From positions 4,484,895-4,548,894 of the forward strand of contig NZ_JHEG04000001.1 in the NCBI RefSeq assembly GCF_000760695.4: 64,000 nt of DNA, read 5' to 3'. The position numbers and the translations under genes were made by a program. Shown in pieces: positions 7,425 through 15,763 of the stretch. Under the pieces are notes generated by a model. The model was not told where the DNA came from. It did not search any database and worked only from the letters and a program-made list of their open reading frames with translations. The first letter of the stretch is position 1. Every line of letters starts with the position of its first letter. The stretch is from Tolypothrix bouteillei VB521301. Lineage in GTDB: Bacteria > Cyanobacteriota > Cyanobacteriia > Cyanobacteriales > Nostocaceae.

Positions 7425-8825
7425 GTGTCCAAAGTCTTTGTAATTGATTCAGAAAAAAGACCGTTAAATCCAATTCATCCAGCACAAGCAAGACAACTTT
7501 TGAGAAATGGAAAAGCAGGAGTTTTTAAACATTTTCCTTTCACAATTATTTTGAAAGAAGCAAAACCCAATCAACAAATTCAAGTATTACGATTAAAAAT
7601 TGACCCAGGTGCCTCCGTAACTGGTATTGCTTTAGTTAATGATTCAACAGGAGAAGTGGTATTTGCTGCTGAAATTAAACATAGAGGCTTTGCAATACGC
7701 GAATCTCTTACTTCAAGAAGACAACTTCGTAGAAGTAGAAGAAATAGAAAAACTAGATATCGCCAACCCAGATTTAACAATAGAGCTAAAACAAAAGGAT
7801 GGCTGCCACCAAGTTTGCAAAGCCGCATTGCTAATATAAAAACTTGGGTTGAAAGATGGCGGAAGGTTTCACCAATTGAAGCAATATCTCAAGAACTAGT
7901 CCGCTTTGATATGCAATTAATTCGCAACCCAGATATCCAGGGTAAGGAGTACCAGCAGGGGACTTTACAGGGTTATGAGACACGCCAGTATCTTCTGGAA
8001 AAGTGGGGAAGAAGTTGTGCTTACTGCGGTATCAAAGATGTTCCCTTGCAAATAGAACATATTCTTTGTCGTGCCAAAGGAGGAAGTAACTCAATTACGA
8101 ACCTAGCATTATCGTGCGAAAAATGTAATCTCAAAAAAGGCACAAAAGATATCAGAGAGTTCCTTAAAAAAGACCCTGCAAGACTAGAGAAAATTTTGAA
8201 ACAATCAAAACAACCCTTACGGGTTCGCCCTTCGGGTTCGCCAGTCGCCTACGGCGGGAAACCCGCCTGCAGCGCTGGACTCACCAGTTCCCAGGGCGCG
8301 GGAAACCCGCCTTCAGGACTGGACTCACCGCTTGCAGATGCAGCCGCAGTTAACTCAACTCGATTTGCACTCCTGTCAGTTTTAAAAGAAACTGGATTGC
8401 CTGTAGAAACGGGTTCAGGTGGTCTGACAAAGTTTAATAGGACTCAACGAGAGTTACCAAAGACACACTACTTTGATGCAGCTTGTGTTGGTAAATCAAC
8501 TCCAGAAAAATTAATTGTCAAAGGAGTTAAACCATTACTAATTACAGCGAATGGTCACGGAACAAGACAAATGTGCGGCACAAATAAACACGGTTTCCCA
8601 ATTCGTCATCGCACAAGAAAACAAATACATTTTGGATTTCAAACTGGCGACATAGTTAAAGCAGTTGTCACTAGCGGGAAAAAAGTTGGTCATTACGTTG
8701 GTCGCGTGTTATGCCGCGCATCTGGCAGTTTTGATATTGCTACTAAGACAGGAAGAGTAGCAGGGATTAGCTATAAATATTGCAAATCTATTCACAAAAA
8801 AGATGGGTATAACTATGCATTTTAG
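7425..8825 (+). CDS. iscB: IscB RNA-guided nuclease (OMEGA), with in-frame repeat insertion
   Basis: A 466-residue IscB, ancestor-type relative of Cas9. Order: N-terminal PLMP-like region (VFVIDSEKRPLNPIHP), RuvC-I with D60 (KIDPGASVTGIAL), arginine-rich bridge helix (residues 98-117), RuvC-II with E157, HNH domain with zinc cysteines C198/C201/C231/C234 and H212, RuvC-III with H348 and D351, then a C-terminal target-interaction part. All catalytic residues are present, so DNA cleavage looks possible. Residues about 266-304 are a proline/glycine-rich insert derived from a palindromic repeat between HNH and RuvC-III. The start is GTG 7425, six bases after a strong AAGGAGGG. There is no adjacent tnpA. 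Confidence 0.92.
   Translation: MSKVFVIDSEKRPLNPIHPAQARQLLRNGKAGVFKHFPFTIILKEAKPNQQIQVLRLKIDPGASVTGIALVNDSTGEVVFAAEIKHRGFAIRESLTSRRQLRRSRRNRKTRYRQPRFNNRAKTKGWLPPSLQSRIANIKTWVERWRKVSPIEAISQELVRFDMQLIRNPDIQGKEYQQGTLQGYETRQYLLEKWGRSCAYCGIKDVPLQIEHILCRAKGGSNSITNLALSCEKCNLKKGTKDIREFLKKDPARLEKILKQSKQPLRVRPSGSPVAYGGKPACSAGLTSSQGAGNPPSGLDSPLADAAAVNSTRFALLSVLKETGLPVETGSGGLTKFNRTQRELPKTHYFDAACVGKSTPEKLIVKGVKPLLITANGHGTRQMCGTNKHGFPIRHRTRKQIHFGFQTGDIVKAVVTSGKKVGHYVGRVLCRASGSFDIATKTGRVAGISYKYCKSIHKKDGYNYAF
8219..8334. repeat. Palindromic repeat pair inserted in frame inside iscB (copies 2 and 3)
   Basis: Two adjacent units, 8241-8285 and 8284-8329, each beginning CCAG and ending CTGGACTCACC around GGGAAACCCGCC. 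A GGGTTCGCCCTTCGGGTTCG leader precedes them. They add about 39 codons, free of stops, to iscB. Removing them joins KQPL to DAAAVNSTR, the continuous sequence normal in IscB proteins. Confidence 0.8.
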
Positions 8826-8836
8826 GACATCTCGAC

Positions 8837-8852
8837 TGCCGTTAAAACGGCA
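8837..8852 (+). terminator. Hairpin after iscB
   Basis: TGCCGTT (8837-8843) pairs with AACGGCA (8846-8852), and the flanking CTCG/CGAG extends the stem. It starts 11 bases after the iscB stop. No clear T-run follows, so it could be a transcript-end or transposon-end structure. Confidence 0.4.
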
Positions 8853-8867
8853 CGAGTCGCGGTTCCT

Positions 8868-8888
8868 CCCCGAACTAAAGTTACGGGG
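8868..8888 (+). repeat. Right-end hairpin of the IscB element
   Basis: CCCCG (8868-8872) pairs with CGGGG (8884-8888), extended by AAC with GTT around a TAAA loop. Same architecture as the left end at 4712-4732. The ribosome site of the next gene (GGAGG at 8902-8906) begins just beyond it. Confidence 0.7.
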
Positions 8889-8913
8889 CTTCCCCGCTCC
8901 CGGAGGTTTTTAG

Positions 8914-10395
8914 GTGACTAATGACTACGATGTTGTGATTATTGGTGGCAGCTTAGCTGGTCGCTTTGCTGCTTTATCTGCAACCCAAATCAAGGCTAAA
9001 GTTGCTTTGGTAGAACCAACAGTAAATGGTGAGTTATATCTGACTAATAACTTTTACGGGTTTGTCTATCACCAAGCTTTTAGTCAAATCACCAACTTTG
9101 CTAGGCAACTAGATGAGGCATTTTTCAAAGGTTGTCACATTTCATGTGCTCGCAACGAACAGAAATGTCAAATTTCTGTAGATGCTTCTCAAGCACTACT
9201 TTACTCTGATGGCATTATCTCCAAGATTCAAGAGCAACATTCACCTGCTATCCTAGCAGCGCAAGGAGTAGATGTTATTGTTGGTGATGGTCAATTTCAA
9301 CCATCACCAACTCTTGCATTTGTGGTAAACAATCGCCAGCTTCGCGCTCGCACTTATTTACTAGCTACAGGTTCGCGTCCGGAAATACCAGAAATTGAAG
9401 GTTTGCAAAAAATAGGTTTTCTTACCATACCTGATGTTTGGCGATCGCTTAACAGCCCTACACCACCCAAGCAGTGGGTAATTATTGGTGGCGTACCCCA
9501 AAGTATCGAAATAGCTCAAACTTTAACGCGTTTGAATTACGATGTGACGCTTATTGTAGCTAGAAAAAATATTCTTCCTCAAGTTGACTTTGAGATTTCT
9601 CAACTCCTTTGCAGCCAGTTAGAAGCAGAAGGTGTGCGAATCATGACACAAGTACCTGTTACTCAACTCAGACGAATTGAGAATAAAAAATGGCTGCAAG
9701 TAGGAGATAAAGCGATTGAAACAGATGAAATCATAGTTGCAACCGCACAACAACCAAATATTGAATCTTTAAACTTGGCGGCAGTTGATGTTAAGTGGGA
9801 TCGCAATCGCTTATTAGTCAACGATAAACTGCAAACCACCAATCGCCGGATTTGGGCTTGTGGTGATGTTATTGGTGGTTATGCAATTGCTAATCTGGCT
9901 CACTATGAGGCAAGAATTGCCATACAAAATGCACTCTTTTTTTCAAGACAAAAAGTCAATTATCAACAGATTCCTTGGGGTATATTTACTCATCCAACAG
10001 TTGCACAAGTTGGTTTAACTGAAGCACAAGCTAAACGTCAATACAATCAAGATAAAATTATAGTTTTACGACAATATTTTAAATCTCTCGCATCTGCCCA
10101 AATACAAGATGAAACAACAGGTATATGTAAATTGATAACCCTGAGTCATGGAGAAATTTTAGGAGCTTCCATCTTGGGTGCAAAAGCAATGGAATTTATT
10201 CATGTTATTGCTTTGGCGATCGCGCATAAAATCAAGGTAACTCACTTATCTGACATAGCACCTCTCTATCCCAGTTTCTCAGAGATTTTAGAACAAACAG
10301 CCCTTGCTTGGAATCAACACAAGCTGAACAGCGATCTTGCTTGGCAAGATTTTCTTGAAAGCTTTTTTCATTTCCGACGAAATTGGAATTTGTGA
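8914..10395 (+). CDS. FAD/NAD-dependent oxidoreductase, disulfide-reductase family without the redox cysteines
   Basis: A 493-residue homologue of dihydrolipoamide dehydrogenase and mercuric reductase. FAD-binding VVIIGGSLAGRFAAL lies at residues 7-21, ATGSRP near 150, an NAD domain with VIIGGVPQSIEIAQ near 190, ACGDV near 316, and a C-terminal dimerisation domain. The CxxxxC active-site disulfide usually found near residue 40 is absent (NGELYLTNNFYG stands there), and the C-terminal HP dyad is replaced by YPSFSE. It cannot work as a classical disulfide reductase; a quinone or other electron acceptor is possible. Start is GTG 8914 with GGAGG 7 bases upstream. It was probably downstream of cobD before the IscB insertion. 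Confidence 0.85.
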   Translation: MTNDYDVVIIGGSLAGRFAALSATQIKAKVALVEPTVNGELYLTNNFYGFVYHQAFSQITNFARQLDEAFFKGCHISCARNEQKCQISVDASQALLYSDGIISKIQEQHSPAILAAQGVDVIVGDGQFQPSPTLAFVVNNRQLRARTYLLATGSRPEIPEIEGLQKIGFLTIPDVWRSLNSPTPPKQWVIIGGVPQSIEIAQTLTRLNYDVTLIVARKNILPQVDFEISQLLCSQLEAEGVRIMTQVPVTQLRRIENKKWLQVGDKAIETDEIIVATAQQPNIESLNLAAVDVKWDRNRLLVNDKLQTTNRRIWACGDVIGGYAIANLAHYEARIAIQNALFFSRQKVNYQQIPWGIFTHPTVAQVGLTEAQAKRQYNQDKIIVLRQYFKSLASAQIQDETTGICKLITLSHGEILGASILGAKAMEFIHVIALAIAHKIKVTHLSDIAPLYPSFSEILEQTALAWNQHKLNSDLAWQDFLESFFHFRRNWNL

Positions 10396-10438
10396 TTGTT
10401 AGTAGTTAGGAAAAACATCGGGCGATTGAAAATCGCGA

Positions 10439-10638
10439 CTATACAAACGAAGTCCCTTCGGGTATCTCAGGAGCGGAGACGCTACGCGTTGCGAAGCTAT
10501 GCCCGCAACGGCTTACGCCAGTCCGGCGCGGGAAACCCGCCTATGGCAATGAGCATGCCACGCACACGGTTCAGGGCTGAACTCACCACCTACGTGGACT
10601 TAATACAAAGCCCGCGCCGGCGGGCTTTGTTTGTATAG
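10439..10638. mobile_element. MITE-like element with terminal inverted repeats and nested palindromic repeat
   Basis: The ends are inverted copies: CTATACAAACGAAGTCCC (10439-10456) and, on the other strand from 10638, CTATACAAACAAAGCCCG, 16 of 18 identical. The 200-bp interior has no credible gene and contains a palindromic unit (10518-10589) of the same GGGAAACCCGCC family seen in iscB. An ORF can be traced across it but has no protein-like features. Confidence 0.6.
10605..10630 (+). terminator. Strong GC hairpin at the MITE end, downstream of the oxidoreductase gene
   Basis: ACAAAGCCCG (10605-10614) pairs with CGGGCTTTGT (10621-10630), followed by TTGTAT. It could end transcription of the flavoprotein gene, but it is also the right terminal repeat of the MITE-like element. 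Confidence 0.5.
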
Positions 10639-10698
10639 CCCAGAATTCTATTCTGACGGAATTTGCAAAAACGGGATGCACCCCATAACAACTAACAA

Positions 10699-12570
10699 CT
10701 AACGTCTTAAAGAAACATTACCAATTCCTTGGATGATCCCACGAGCGATCAAACCAATACCGCGACCAATTATCCTTGTTAAAACAAATACAACACCATT
10801 TCCTAATAAAGAGAGTAATGATTGCAAACGAGGTGTTAATGCGTCTCGAAATTCTATCGCTAAGGTAACCAATAGCGGAATGCCAGAAAGCCGAGCAAGT
10901 TCTTGATTGCGAGGAGCATAAATTGAAATTTTTGCAATACCGCGAGGTGCAAAAATAAAAAGTTCATAGCGGCTTTCAAAAATAGCTTGAGGTTGAGATA
11001 TGTAAGTGCTTAAACGATATTTCCAAGATAAATCGTTTCTAAATTTTTCTATCTCTCTAGTGGAGAGCAACTGGCGAGTGTAAAAATTTTGTTTGATTGC
11101 TTCCACATCTGATAAAGAGTTTAGCAATGGCTGAACCACACTATTAGCTATTTGAATCAGGAGATTTTCTAAAATATTTTCTGCTTGCTTTTTTGCTTCA
11201 TCACTATTGGGTGGATACGAAGTATTCTCTACTTGTAACTCGGTTTGAAATAACAAATAAGAAAATAATTCAACAAAAAAGGGAATTTGATTAATAATTT
11301 CTTCTTGAACTACAACAGCACTTTGTAGTAAGATATTGACGATTTCTAAATTACGACCGTCAACCCTAATCTTAGAAAATTTTCCAAAAAAATCTATAGT
11401 TGATTCTCGCCATATATCAAGTAACACAGTCTCTTTTAAGTTATATATGTCTTGAACTTCTATATGCGAAGTACGCATTTTATCTAGTGTATCTGCTACT
11501 TTTTGCAGAATTATATAGAGAAGTTCCCGTTTTTTGTCTGCACGTAAAATATCAATTTCTAAAACGACTTCAGTTAAGTTTTGCAAAGGGAACTGAATTT
11601 TTGTAACACAAAGAGCAAATAATTCTGCTTGTAGTGCTCTAGGGCTAAGTAAAACTGGTGGTTTTGGAGTTTTTAAGGAGTTTGGATTGGGATGAGAAAG
11701 CTGTAAAGGTAAGTCTGTGGGAAACTGCGCTCCTTCGGTAGCAAAATAATTGCCTTGGGGAACATCACGGGTGAGGGACTCGCGATCGTAGGAAACACGA
11801 GCTTCTACTTGTTGCCTTTCCAAGGGAGAAGTTAATAAGCGATCGAGTAACCAACGAGCTGCTAAAAGTTCTCGTCGGCGTCCAGCAAGAACTGCTTGCT
11901 CCAAAAGTGGAAGCCCAGGAACTTGTAATTTTGCGGTAATCTCTGCCAAAGAAACGTTGATGTAACCTTTCCCCGACAAGCGCAGCTTATTCCGAAGGCG
12001 AGATAGAGAGAGTGGGAGAGTGGGGGATTGGGAGATTTGGGGATTGGGGATGAATCGAGTTTGAATTTTGGATGGATCGTATGTACTTCTTCCTTGTCTC
12101 GCTTGTCCTCCTTGTCCCCAGTCTCCCTCTTGTTCTCCCACTTCCTCGTACCAAGACGAACGCCCAGCTGCTACTTCTTCCATAGCAGTCACTAATTCAG
12201 CCACAGGTATACCTTTGGGACAGTAACCATTGACGCCTGCAGCCTTTGCTGCCAAGAGTAGTCCTTGTTCTTGAGTTGAGCTTAAGAGCAATATCGGCAA
12301 GTTTGGATATTGAATTTTCAAATGCTGACAGAGTTGTAAACCGAGTTGTTGGCTTGAGATAGAGTGACCGTTACCCAGTTCTAAAACCACCAGGTTCACG
12401 CGATTAGGGTCATTACGTGCAAGTTCTGCTAGGATCTGCAATGCAGTGGTATCTGTTTCGGCTTCGGATATCACCTCAATGTCAGGGATGACTTCCAAAG
12501 CTACCCTTAGCCCTAACCGAAAAATAGGGTCTTGGTCAATTAACAGTAGTTTCAAAGGGCGAGCACTCAT
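10699..12570 (-). CDS. Receiver-like domain plus DUF3685 protein
   Basis: 623 residues. Residues 5-135 form a response-regulator receiver domain (LLLIDQDPIFRLGLRVAL, GVNGYCPKG) with acidic-pocket D12 and D14 and the conserved lysine. The phosphoacceptor position is glutamate (VVLELGNG, E64) instead of aspartate, so normal phosphorylation is unlikely. A low-complexity linker (about 145-195) with repeat-like DNA follows, then the cyanobacterial DUF3685 region to the C-terminus, which ends in a hydrophobic glycine-rich segment (VVFVLTRIIGRGIGLIARGI). Function is unknown. The start is the ATG at 12570. The gene is divergent from the NACHT gene across 138 bp. Confidence 0.8.
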   Translation of the reverse strand: MSARPLKLLLIDQDPIFRLGLRVALEVIPDIEVISEAETDTTALQILAELARNDPNRVNLVVLELGNGHSISSQQLGLQLCQHLKIQYPNLPILLLSSTQEQGLLLAAKAAGVNGYCPKGIPVAELVTAMEEVAAGRSSWYEEVGEQEGDWGQGGQARQGRSTYDPSKIQTRFIPNPQISQSPTLPLSLSRLRNKLRLSGKGYINVSLAEITAKLQVPGLPLLEQAVLAGRRRELLAARWLLDRLLTSPLERQQVEARVSYDRESLTRDVPQGNYFATEGAQFPTDLPLQLSHPNPNSLKTPKPPVLLSPRALQAELFALCVTKIQFPLQNLTEVVLEIDILRADKKRELLYIILQKVADTLDKMRTSHIEVQDIYNLKETVLLDIWRESTIDFFGKFSKIRVDGRNLEIVNILLQSAVVVQEEIINQIPFFVELFSYLLFQTELQVENTSYPPNSDEAKKQAENILENLLIQIANSVVQPLLNSLSDVEAIKQNFYTRQLLSTREIEKFRNDLSWKYRLSTYISQPQAIFESRYELFIFAPRGIAKISIYAPRNQELARLSGIPLLVTLAIEFRDALTPRLQSLLSLLGNGVVFVLTRIIGRGIGLIARGIIQGIGNVSLRR

Positions 12571-12708
12571 AGTTGGCTAAAAACAAGTGTTGTTCTTATT
12601 AGGTAAGAACAAGCTTTACAAATCAGCTTAATTTCCCTATTGTGACCTGTTTCCGCAACTCAATAAATGATTAATAATTCTTATAGGCTGATATTCCATA
12701 TCTAAGTA

Positions 12709-15700
12709 ATGAGTTTGAGTCTTCGGCATTGGTTAGCAGAACACGATATTGAAATTCCCCATATAGATCGATTTTCATCGGGGCAAATAGCTGGCTTGGC
12801 ATTTCGTATTGTTCAAGATATGGAACTCAAAAGCCTGAGCATATTCGATCTTTGTCCGTTCGTTGAAGTTTTAGAAGTGCCTTTAGGGGCTGATGTACTA
12901 GAAATTTCTACCTTCGCACAACTGACTCAAAACCTAGTCAGTGCCTTTAGCCAAAAAAAATCTTTAAAACGCAATGAGGGGACGTGGTTGGCGTTTCAAA
13001 TTGCTTATCTTCGTGCTTTACACCAAGTTCTCAGCCAGGAAAAAAAACTCCGCCGTCCTTGGCTAAGTAGGATGATGATATGGGATAGCCCCCCGTCCTC
13101 TTTACGTCTTCTTCCTGATGCTCAACTACAAGGGCTGCTGAAAACTCTCCGTCCTGGAAAGCTGACTGACACTCAAGCCGAGCAAGCACTGTCTGTGGTT
13201 GCAGATTCATTACTCGTCCAACAGATGAACAACGCATCTGTGGCTTGGTTGTTGGCTAATAGTGCGGAAGAAGCAGAAGCTAAGTCGCTCGTACAGCGAT
13301 TGGTGAATGGGCTTACCGGACATTTGCTTGCTGCAATTGCGGAAAATGCTCCCTCATTTGCTCAACTCCAAAAATTCTTTCGGTTGGGAAATTCGTTACT
13401 TCCAACTTCTACGTCTACTGTAACAGCAGGTGACAAAATAGACTTGTACCGAGAACTATACCGAGCCAGTTTAATTCAAAGTTACTCAGAACCGCTATTT
13501 GCAGAATCTTTTTCTCTCAAAGATGTTTATGTCTCTCCTAAGGGTCAACCATTAGAGAAGAATGGTTCCGGGCAAATGCCAACCACTTCTCAAGCGGTCG
13601 ATTTAATGACGTGGGCGCAGCAACAACTTTCCGATCTGGAAACTGTTGCTTTGATTGAATCAGAAGTGGGTTATGGCAAAAGCAGTTTTTGTCGAATTTG
13701 GGCAGGAATATTAGCTCAGGAAGCTTATCCTAACTGGATGCCAGTACTTATTAATCTTTCCGAGGTGACACCTTGCGAAAGTTTGGAAGCAACATTAAAT
13801 TCTGGTTTCAAAGGAAACTTTCACGTCAATCTTTCAGAATGGCTGGAATTATCTCATCCAAGATGCCTTTTGCTTTTGGATAGTTTGGATGAGTTACCAC
13901 CTTCTTACCTGGGTAAGAGGGCAAAAGCTATTTTTATTCAACAATTAATTGATTTTCAATCCAAGCATCAACACAAAATTTTCTTGACCAGCCGCTCGGC
14001 AGTCTTACAAGAAATCGCTCAAGATCTGCCATCACAATTAAACCGAATTACCATAGAGCATTGGGAACAGGATGAGCTGAGACAGTGGTTTCAACAATGG
14101 GCAAAAGTACAATCTTTACCAGTTGCCCAAAATTTCTTTACATTTTTAAAACAGGCAGGTATTTTCGCTACTAAACCAGAATTACAAGAACTTTCTGCTT
14201 TTGTGCGACAACCTTTGATGCTTTATTTGTTGGGCATTTTACATCGGGATGAATTGTTTGATGATGAAATTTTGCAACTAGCAGCTCAAGCTCAGCATAG
14301 AGAAAATGCTTCTTTGTTATGGGAAATTTATTACCGTCTGAGTAAATGGCTGTTTGGTTATCCTCAAGCTGAAGGTATTAAAACAGTGCAAATGGGTTGG
14401 GGTTCAAGCCATATTCACCGTACTCAAGAAGCGATCGCTAATCTATTACAAGGTCATCATCCTGAAGAATTGCTGGAAATTATGCAAGATACAGCGCTGC
14501 GTATTTTGCATTCAGGTCACTGTCGCATAAACCTGACTGAGGAATTAGATATATTGCCAGCATTTTATTTTAAGCATGGAGAAGGAAGTAGAAATTTTCT
14601 CAACGGAATCGCTAAAGTCCAAAACCCCAAATCCAAACTCAAAAATTCTCTAGAATTCACTCACTCTAAGTTAGGTGATTATTGGTCTGCTAAAGCTATA
14701 ATTGCAGGTTTAAAACAGCTTGTTAAACGTATTCCTAGTGCTTATGGTGAGCCTAGTTTTATATTGGATTCAGAAAGTGAAATTGCTCTCCATCTTTACA
14801 AGTTACTTGGTTATGGTGCTCTCAGTCAGGAAATAGAAGCACTTGTCATTGAAGGGCTGCGACGCTTAAACAAGTGGGAATTTAGTTTTGAAGTGCTGTG
14901 TCAGCGTCTGTTACCTTTTTGGTATGCCTATTGCCAAGGTTATTGGTTAAATGAGGGTATAGGGCATCAAGCTTTGAGTTACTTTCAGATGTTCCAAAAT
15001 CCCGTTAATCTGGAACAGGTGAATGCAGCAGTAGGATTCAACATTTTTTTATTACTTTTTAGCAGCCATCAGGAAGCAAAAAAAGAATTTTTTCCCTGCG
15101 GGAGCCCTGCTTCTTTAACAGAATTTAATTCAGAAGCGCTTATGTGGCTGATCGGTAGGACATCGATTTTAGGCAAAAACATTCTTATATCTCGCATTCG
15201 CTCCAAACCTTTTAGCTTTATCAATCTCTCAGGAGTTTATTTGGAAGCAGTGCTGCTAGCGGGGGCTAATTTTGGAAAGGTGAATTTATCACGTGCTGAG
15301 TTAGTTGGGACAAACTTTGCTACAGCTAATTTCCAAGATGCAAACCTTGCAGGTGCAAACCTCTCGAATACAAATTTAGATAATGCTAACTTTATGGGAG
15401 CCGATCTCACGGGCGCAAATCTTACAGGAGTAAATCTTGATTCTGTAAATTTGACTAATGCCTGTTTATTTCAAGCTGTGTTAACTGACGAGGGCAAACA
15501 GATTGCTTTACGTAAGGGTGCGATATTCTCATCAGAACAGTTTCAAATCATCAAAAATTTACTGTCACAACCATCCCTGCTTAATGTTAATAATACTACA
15601 GACAAAACAGTTATTTGGGCTAACAACAATATGTTGGAGAAGGGAATTATTGAAAGTATAGAAGGGGATCTAATTGTTTCAGAAGAGCCATACGATGATT

Positions 15701-15735
15701 GCGGCGATAACCCAACAGTAGTTAGCGATCGGTGA
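12709..15735 (+). CDS. NACHT-type STAND NTPase with C-terminal pentapeptide repeats
   Basis: 1008 residues. The first 310 or so are helical with no family I recognise. A NACHT-like NTPase follows: Walker A SEVGYGKSSF near residue 320, Walker B CLLLLDSLDELPP near 388, and FLTSRS (sensor) near 425. After a helical region, residues about 845-925 hold pentapeptide repeats (NLAGANLSNTNLDNANF pattern) forming a right-handed beta-helix, then an acidic tail. STAND NTPases act as ligand-triggered switches; some are defence sensors, others regulators. No effector domain is recognisable. It stands alone, divergent from the DUF3685 gene and convergent with the Fur gene. Confidence 0.85.
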   Translation: MSLSLRHWLAEHDIEIPHIDRFSSGQIAGLAFRIVQDMELKSLSIFDLCPFVEVLEVPLGADVLEISTFAQLTQNLVSAFSQKKSLKRNEGTWLAFQIAYLRALHQVLSQEKKLRRPWLSRMMIWDSPPSSLRLLPDAQLQGLLKTLRPGKLTDTQAEQALSVVADSLLVQQMNNASVAWLLANSAEEAEAKSLVQRLVNGLTGHLLAAIAENAPSFAQLQKFFRLGNSLLPTSTSTVTAGDKIDLYRELYRASLIQSYSEPLFAESFSLKDVYVSPKGQPLEKNGSGQMPTTSQAVDLMTWAQQQLSDLETVALIESEVGYGKSSFCRIWAGILAQEAYPNWMPVLINLSEVTPCESLEATLNSGFKGNFHVNLSEWLELSHPRCLLLLDSLDELPPSYLGKRAKAIFIQQLIDFQSKHQHKIFLTSRSAVLQEIAQDLPSQLNRITIEHWEQDELRQWFQQWAKVQSLPVAQNFFTFLKQAGIFATKPELQELSAFVRQPLMLYLLGILHRDELFDDEILQLAAQAQHRENASLLWEIYYRLSKWLFGYPQAEGIKTVQMGWGSSHIHRTQEAIANLLQGHHPEELLEIMQDTALRILHSGHCRINLTEELDILPAFYFKHGEGSRNFLNGIAKVQNPKSKLKNSLEFTHSKLGDYWSAKAIIAGLKQLVKRIPSAYGEPSFILDSESEIALHLYKLLGYGALSQEIEALVIEGLRRLNKWEFSFEVLCQRLLPFWYAYCQGYWLNEGIGHQALSYFQMFQNPVNLEQVNAAVGFNIFLLLFSSHQEAKKEFFPCGSPASLTEFNSEALMWLIGRTSILGKNILISRIRSKPFSFINLSGVYLEAVLLAGANFGKVNLSRAELVGTNFATANFQDANLAGANLSNTNLDNANFMGADLTGANLTGVNLDSVNLTNACLFQAVLTDEGKQIALRKGAIFSSEQFQIIKNLLSQPSLLNVNNTTDKTVIWANNNMLEKGIIESIEGDLIVSEEPYDDCGDNPTVVSDR

Positions 15736-15763
15736 TTAATTACCAACCACTAACTACTAACCA

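Larger units (their letters stand above)
4711..8892 (+). mobile_element. IscB (IS200/IS605-like) element, non-autonomous, with nested group II intron
   Basis: The element is bounded by two matching hairpins. Each has a CCCCG/CGGGG stem, a TAAA loop and a following CTTC. Between the left (4712-4732) and right (8868-8888) copies only one inner base pair differs (C-G on the left, A-T on the right), a compensatory change. Inside are a guide-RNA-like region, a group II intron and iscB. No TnpA transposase is present, so movement would need a transposase in trans. Without the intron the element would be about 1.7 kb, the usual size of an iscB insertion. The exact ends are estimated from the hairpins and may be off by tens of bases. 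Confidence 0.7.

Noticed and set aside
7639..7839. 66-codon ORF inside iscB in another frame
   Set aside because: Shadow of the iscB coding sequence.
4609..8927. TGACTAATGACTA present at both flanks of the IscB element (4609-4621 and 8915-8927) as a target-site duplication
   Set aside because: This word type is a common simple repeat in such genomes, the copies are not adjacent to the hairpin ends, and IS200/605-type elements do not duplicate their target.
10396..10638. 80-codon ORF after the flavoprotein gene
   Set aside because: It runs through the MITE-like element and its repeat and starts at the stop of the preceding gene; no protein signature.
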